From assembly GCA_023935145.1 (NCBI GenBank), contig CM043699.1, forward strand, positions 144,331,536 through 144,395,535: DNA of 64,000 nt. The letters run 5' to 3'. Below are positions 59,899-64,000 of this stretch, one piece after another (positions within the stretch are counted from its first letter, which is position 1; every line of letters starts with the position of its first letter). The notes beneath the pieces were generated by a model, which saw only the letters and a list, made by a program, of their open reading frames with translations, made no database searches and was not told the origin of the DNA. A program made the translations under genes and the position numbers. This DNA comes from Bretschneidera sinensis. Taxonomy: Eukaryota > Streptophyta > Magnoliopsida > Brassicales > Akaniaceae.

Positions 59899-60815
59899 CA
59901 GTGTTTTTAAGGGCAGACGCCCCGGGCGCGCCCAGAGGCGAAACACCCCAAAGCGTGATTACTGGGGCGGAACCAAAACGACATCTTTTTGGTGTTTTGG
60001 TTAAATCAGTCTTCTTCTTCTCTACGGCTCGAACCCATGACCTTAAAGTGTCAGAGACACTACCACTGAGCTAGTACTACTGCTGTGATATTATTACACT
60101 TCATAAACATATAATACATATTATGTATCTTAATAATAATTACAAACTATTTAATTAATCACTTACAAATTACAACAATATAAAATATAAGTTATACTTC
60201 ATATAATTTATATATAAATATATATTAATAGTTATAAAATTATAATTATCAGACTATAAAGAGTTAGTAAAGTATTAAATTTTGATAAAAATTAATTAAT
60301 TAATTAAAAATTAAATTATTTTTATTTTACTATTTTAATTAATTAATTAATATTATTTTATTAAAATTTCAAAACACCCCAAAAGATTCAAAAGACTTAC
60401 CCCGATTTTCAGCCTTTTAAGTCAAAATTTTAAATTTTCAACATTTTGATTGAACATCATTACAAATGGAACCACTATATTGGAGGACTATAATGTAAAT
60501 TGATGGATACATATGCAACAAACGATAACGTACGTCTAATATCATATATGATTAAAATTTTCATCAAATTGTTTGATATTTGTGTAAAAATATTTTGATA
60601 AATATTCATTCATAGGTCGTAAGTTAGTAAAGTTTATTGATAATTAATTAATTTATATTATTTTAATTTTTTAATATTTTTATAATTTAATTAATATTAT
60701 TTTATTCAAAATGCCCCAATGTTTCAAAAGGCTTACGCCCCAACGCCTCGGGGCTTACGCCTCGCCTCATTGAGACAAAACACCTCGCCCAACGCCCTCG
60801 CCTCTGAAAACACTG
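59899..60815. mobile_element. hAT-type MITE
   Basis: A 917-bp non-autonomous element. Left end CAGTGTTTTTAAGGGC, right end (reverse complement) CAGTGTTTTCAGAGGC. Flanks CTAATAAG (59891-59898) and TTAATAAG (60816-60823) form a 7/8 target duplication of hAT length. GC-rich subterminal blocks (GACGCCCCGGGCG, GCCTCGGGGCTTACGCCTCG) bracket an AT-rich core without coding capacity. It carries tRNA-like promoter boxes on the minus strand (60020-60080). Confidence 0.88.
60020..60080 (-). other. tRNA-like sequence with A and B boxes inside the MITE
   Basis: On the minus strand, A box TAGCTCAGTGG (60073-60063) and B box GGTTCGAGCC (60035-60026) lie about 38 bases apart, as in tRNA genes and tRNA-derived SINEs. 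The acceptor stem does not pair convincingly, so this is not called as a working tRNA gene. Confidence 0.6.
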
Positions 60816-61111
60816 TTAATAAGGTGCATCTAAAGCAGCAGTCAACTGAAGATGGTAGAAGGTAAGGAATCTCATGGAACACTTGAACGTGTTTGGTGGA
60901 ACTGTGGATCAACTACGATAAGTTGATGGTTGCAGCTGCACATGTACATTAGCCAGGGTTTTCAAATCAAGTGGAGTCATGATTGTTTGCTGATTCGGGT
61001 TGTGTATAGCTAGTGGACTTGAAGGCCAATGTTTTTATTTGTGGCATTGACAAATAGTTGGAAGTATAACTAATCTTCAAGGTAGCAAGAATATTCACTA
61101 AGGTGGAGATT

Positions 61112-61819
61112 TGTTAGGATATGACTCATAATCTTGATATGGGACCCTTGAAACTTGATGGCAAAGCAATATATATATATTTGAGTAAAAGGCCTTTTTT
61201 GATTTGAAGACCAAGTATCTTTAGGAAGTCTTCTTTTGACTTGGAGACCAAGTATCATTAAGAAGGTTTTTTTTTTTTTTTGTACTTGAAGACTAAGTAT
61301 CTTAGGGAGCAGTTAGTTTTGGGTGACAATAAATTGGGAATATGAAGGAATACACACAAAGTAACACAAGAACAAGCAAGGGAACAACCAAGTGAAGGGG
61401 AAAGTCAGGGATAGGCTCCTTCAAGGGGATGTGTGCTTGTGGTGTGTTGACTCGTATTCTCAATGAGTTAATATTGAAAGTATGAGAGATAAAAACAGGT
61501 GAGAGAGTTCTTTGGGTTAAGAATGGATGTACAAGGGTTCATGTGTTTGGATTTGGGTTTGGGGGATAAAAACTCAGTGGGTTTGGGTTTGGGGGATAAA
61601 AACTCAGTGTAATTTCCTTGTATTTCTCTCATAGTAAAGAATGGGTTTTATTCTCTCCGTGGACGTAGGTAGGACCGTGCAGAACCAAGTAAATATTGTG
61701 TGTACTCACTCTTATTATTTTTATTTTTGTTTATTTTTTCATTAAATTAATGGTTTGTGATAGTTTGATTGAATTTTAGATCAATACAGTTCCGTGTTAT
61801 TTGGGAAAATTCCCAACTA
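61112..61819 (+). repeat. Copia 3' LTR
   Basis: About 708 bp. It contains a 30-bp tandem duplication (61551-61580, 61581-61610: GGGTTTGGGGGATAAAAACT) absent from the 5' LTR. Repeated GACCAAGTATCTT blocks lie near its 5' end. Confidence 0.88.
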
Positions 61820-61949
61820 AACCAAATTCATATATTGTGCCAGATAGGAACAAAATATGTCAACAAATTAAGCAAAACCATAGAATGTGGCTTCATGTTT
61901 ATTAGCTAGATGCCATATATAGTTGATGTGTACATGATGCATGACGTTT

Positions 61950-62240
61950 GCCACATGTCTAGGTATCATTGGACGATCAAATTTCAAATTACCTAAAAAA
62001 AATTGCACTTGCCACATATCTCATTTAATTGCACATTCAAATTTTACTTATCTCCAAAATCTGTCACATGTCTAGTTATTGATTGGATACTCAAATTACT
62101 ATTATCTTTTAAGAGTATGCAACCGCCACATGTCCACCTTTTATTGGACATACAAATTACCTTTTATCTTTTCAAATATGCCTCTACCACATGTCCTATT
62201 TACATTGGACCCTCATATTTTCATCTCATCTTCAACAACT
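61950..62240. repeat. Degenerate tandem repeat, five units of about 58 bp
   Basis: Units begin CCACATGTC(T/C) or CACATATC, followed by ATTGGA(C/T) and TCAAATT. Five successive units with heavy divergence. Confidence 0.75.
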
Positions 62241-62314
62241 AGCGCCATATGTTAACTCCCCAATGGATAGTAAATGCCCAGTTAGCATGACATCAATATG
62301 TGACATTAACGTCA

Positions 62315-62410
62315 CCTAAGCATCCACTTAGGCACCATGTCATCACCACTTAGGCACCACATCATCACCACCTAGAAGCCATATCATTGCATTGTCAACG
62401 CCATGTCAAT
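62315..62410. repeat. Tandem 20-25 bp repeat
   Basis: ACTTAGGCACCATGTCATCA and variants occur four times. Confidence 0.75.
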
Positions 62411-63009
62411 TGACTTAAACCAACCGGGTTCAATAAGGTTTGACCAATCGACTCATTACTTTGACCATTCGGTTTAGCTATTTTTAATTCGCTTTCAAAT
62501 CCAACAACACTGGTTCCTAAGGTTTAATAACATACTCATTTCAAATCTAGGCTCAGAATTCCAAAACTCTGCTTGCATATATGAGTTTCTTCATAAACCA
62601 CCAATTTTGACTCATATTTGACCAGATGATTCACCAAACTCAAGCTTGATTTCAGACTTATACAAACCGGTCCCTAAGGTTTTTCAGCCTCCTCTTTCCA
62701 AAATCAGTCTCCGAATTTGAAATTCGACTTCCTTAGGCAAGTTTCTTGCAAATAGTCAAAGAAATGATGGTTATTTCTTCATCAAAGTGCATCAGACCCG
62801 TCCCAAAACTCAAACCAGTAGAGCTCAAATGACCAAACATCATGTTCGTTCACAATCAACCGGTAATACATCTAAATTCGTCACTCTGTTACGCATCTAA
62901 AGTCATCAGCCAATGACACATGCTAGTGACACATTCAAAGCCGTCAGCCAATGACACACTAAAGCTCTCCAGCTCTGAAGAGGTAGCTCCGAGCTACTTC
63001 GGCCTCAGC

Positions 63010-63290
63010 TTAGTTTTTCCATCAGCTTGGTTTCTCCATCAACTCAGTTTCTCTATCAGCTCATTTTCTCCACCAGCCTAGTTTCTCCATCAACTATGTT
63101 TCTCCACCAGCTTCGTTTCTCCCTCGTCTCGTTTTCTCCATCAACTTCGTTTCTCCATCGAATTGTTTTCTCCGTCTGCTTAGTTTATCCATCAAATTAG
63201 TTTCTCCATCAGTTCATTTTCTCCATCAACCTGTTTCTTCATCAACTATGTTTCTCTATCAGCCATGTCTCTCCATCAACTATGAGGAGG
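63010..63290. repeat. 18-bp minisatellite
   Basis: About 15 units of consensus TTTCTCCATCAACTTAGT with variable last bases. Confidence 0.9.
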
Positions 63291-63500
63291 TAGCCTCGAG
63301 CTACTTCGCCATAAGCTCAGTTACTTCATCAGCTCCTAGAAGATAGCCTCAAGCTACTCCGATCTCAGTCCAGTTTCTTCATCTACTCCGAAGAGGTACC
63401 TCCGATCTACTCTGACCTCGATCCAGTTTCTCCATCGACTCTGAGGAGGTAGCCCGAGCTATTCTGACCTCGGTCCAGTTTCTCCATCAAACTCCAAGCA
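63285..63500. repeat. Tandem repeat of about 65-70 bp containing the minisatellite word
   Basis: Three to four units of GAGGTAGCC(T)CGAGCTACT followed by GACCTCGGTCCAGTTTCTCC; the last part is the 18-bp unit of the preceding array. Confidence 0.85.
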
Positions 63501-63850
63501 GTTTGACTCCATATCTTTCTCCTCAGATTTCTTCAACAAACTTCGAGTAGTTAGAGTTCATATTTTTCTCCTCGGACTTCTCCATCAAACTTTGAGTAGT
63601 TAGAGTCCACGTCTAAATCTTCGGACTACTTTAACAAACTCTAAGTCATTGTGACTAAACATCAACTCCTCAGACTCAATCGCCAAACTCCAAGTCGTTG
63701 TGACTGAACGTAAATTCTTCAGACTTAATCGTCAAACTACGAGTCGTTGTGACTGAACGTCAACACCTCGGACTCAATCACCAAACTCCAATTCATCTTG
63801 GCTGAACGACAACTCCTCAGATTCATTCACCAAACTCCAAGGATTTACCA
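63490..63850. repeat. Tandem repeat of about 50-55 bp
   Basis: About seven units with CCAAACTCCAAGTCGTTGTG and CTCCTC(A/G)GACT blocks. They again share the TCTCCATCAAACT word with the two arrays upstream. Confidence 0.85.
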
Positions 63851-63985
63851 GCGTGACAGGTCTTCTCGGAGTCTCCATCTCCACCTAAATGGGTTAAAAC
63901 CTCCATGGTATCAAGTACACTCAACCGTTCTGAGTCACACGGTAAACTCCATACAACTTACTTCCTCAAATGCATAAATGCACTT

Positions 63986-64000
63986 AAGGAAGTGGGGGGC
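63986..64000 (+). other. Polypurine tract, probable 3' LTR edge
   Basis: AAGGAAGTGGGGGGC at the window end resembles the polypurine tract found just before a 3' LTR. The LTR itself would start outside the window, so this cannot be confirmed here. Confidence 0.45.

Larger units (their letters stand above)
59650..60950 (+). pseudogene. Copia gag relic split by a hAT MITE
   Basis: Frame-broken Gag. Before the MITE (59650-59898) pieces read FTLWQRMMEDIFVS and ITDGILSNVMKI in shifting frames. After it (60816 on) VHLKQQ resumes, followed by codons matching the family's 'EG..LMEHLN.F...VDQLR' stretch. Several stops and shifts. The rest of Gag and all of Pol are missing. Confidence 0.7.
56952..61819 (+). 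mobile_element. Ty1/copia element, internally deleted, host of two nested elements
   Basis: 5' LTR 56952-59628 (enlarged by a nested MULE) and 3' LTR 61112-61819. Both start TGTT(G/A)GGATATGA and end near (C/T)CAAC(A/TA). The primer-binding site TGGTATTAGAGC at 59632-59643 is one base off the tRNA-Met complement, and polypurine AAGGTGGAGATT precedes the 3' LTR. The interior is only about 0.6 kb without the hAT insertion: gag pieces (TLWQRMMEDIF, then after 60816 VHLKQQ and a GGTAGAAGG/ATGGAACACTTGAACG block) and no pol. No clear 5-bp duplication: AAATT lies on the left and no exact copy adjoins the degraded right end. LTR divergence is clearly higher than in the inner Athila element. Confidence 0.88.
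61820..63985. other. Non-coding region dominated by tandem repeats
   Basis: No gene seen. It holds several tandem-repeat arrays (listed separately) and leads to a polypurine tract at the window edge, so it is probably the 3' non-coding part of a retrotransposon that continues past the window. Confidence 0.45.

Noticed and set aside
60020..60080. Functional tRNA gene
   Set aside because: A and B boxes are present, but the acceptor stem does not pair and the sequence lies within a MITE.
63010..63850. CRISPR-like array
   Set aside because: Eukaryotic window; the units are contiguous tandem repeats without unique spacers.

Overview
This window is nuclear DNA of a eudicot, probably a woody species. 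It is AT-rich and intron-bearing, with long intergenic stretches and many layered transposable elements. There are no bacterial signals such as operons, Shine-Dalgarno sites or CRISPR. Few host genes are visible: an At4g14450-like small protein (3087-3413, +), a TFIIA large-subunit-like gene that looks dead (5424-11242, -), an intronless DUF3475/DUF668 (PSK SIMULATOR-like) gene (17561-19372, +), a five-exon Bet1-like SNARE (24380-27568, +) and an AT-hook/PPC AHL20-like gene (51014-51865, +). From memory, At4g14450, BET12 (At4g14455) and AHL20 (At4g14465) are neighbours in Arabidopsis. The DUF668 gene with an At4g14450 paralogue recalls At3g23160/At3g23170. The gene backbone therefore looks like a conserved microsyntenic block stretched by transposons.

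Layout. 1-1695: 3' part of a hAT transposase gene split by a copia-type solo LTR with a perfect 5-bp duplication. 1700-5400: intergenic, a 109-bp tandem duplication, the At4g14450-like gene and degenerate repeats. 5424-11242: the TFIIA-like gene, with a 707-bp TRIM inside one of its coding exons. 11.3-17.1 kb: intergenic with a LINE RNase H relic. 17.1-28 kb: the DUF668 gene and the SNARE gene. 31341-48298: an old Athila-type Ty3/gypsy element, broken by a younger internally deleted Athila-type element (34159-41855) with a perfect CTAAT duplication. 50.2-51.9 kb: the AHL20-like gene with a long leader. 56952-61819: a deleted copia element whose 5' LTR holds a Pack-MULE (57489-59541) carrying an IRX14-like GT43 exon, and whose gag relic holds a hAT MITE (59899-60815). 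61.9-64.0 kb: nested tandem repeats ending in a polypurine tract at the window edge.

The host genes do not form a pathway: a Golgi SNARE, a plasma-membrane growth regulator, a chromatin-binding factor and a general transcription factor relic. The most notable points are the AHL20 start codon (CTG where homologues have ATG), the Pack-MULE with an exon and its splice donor, the TRIM that split a TFIIA exon in frame, and the recent non-autonomous Athila derivative with GC-rich palindromic motif clusters. All exon models are by eye, without transcript data.
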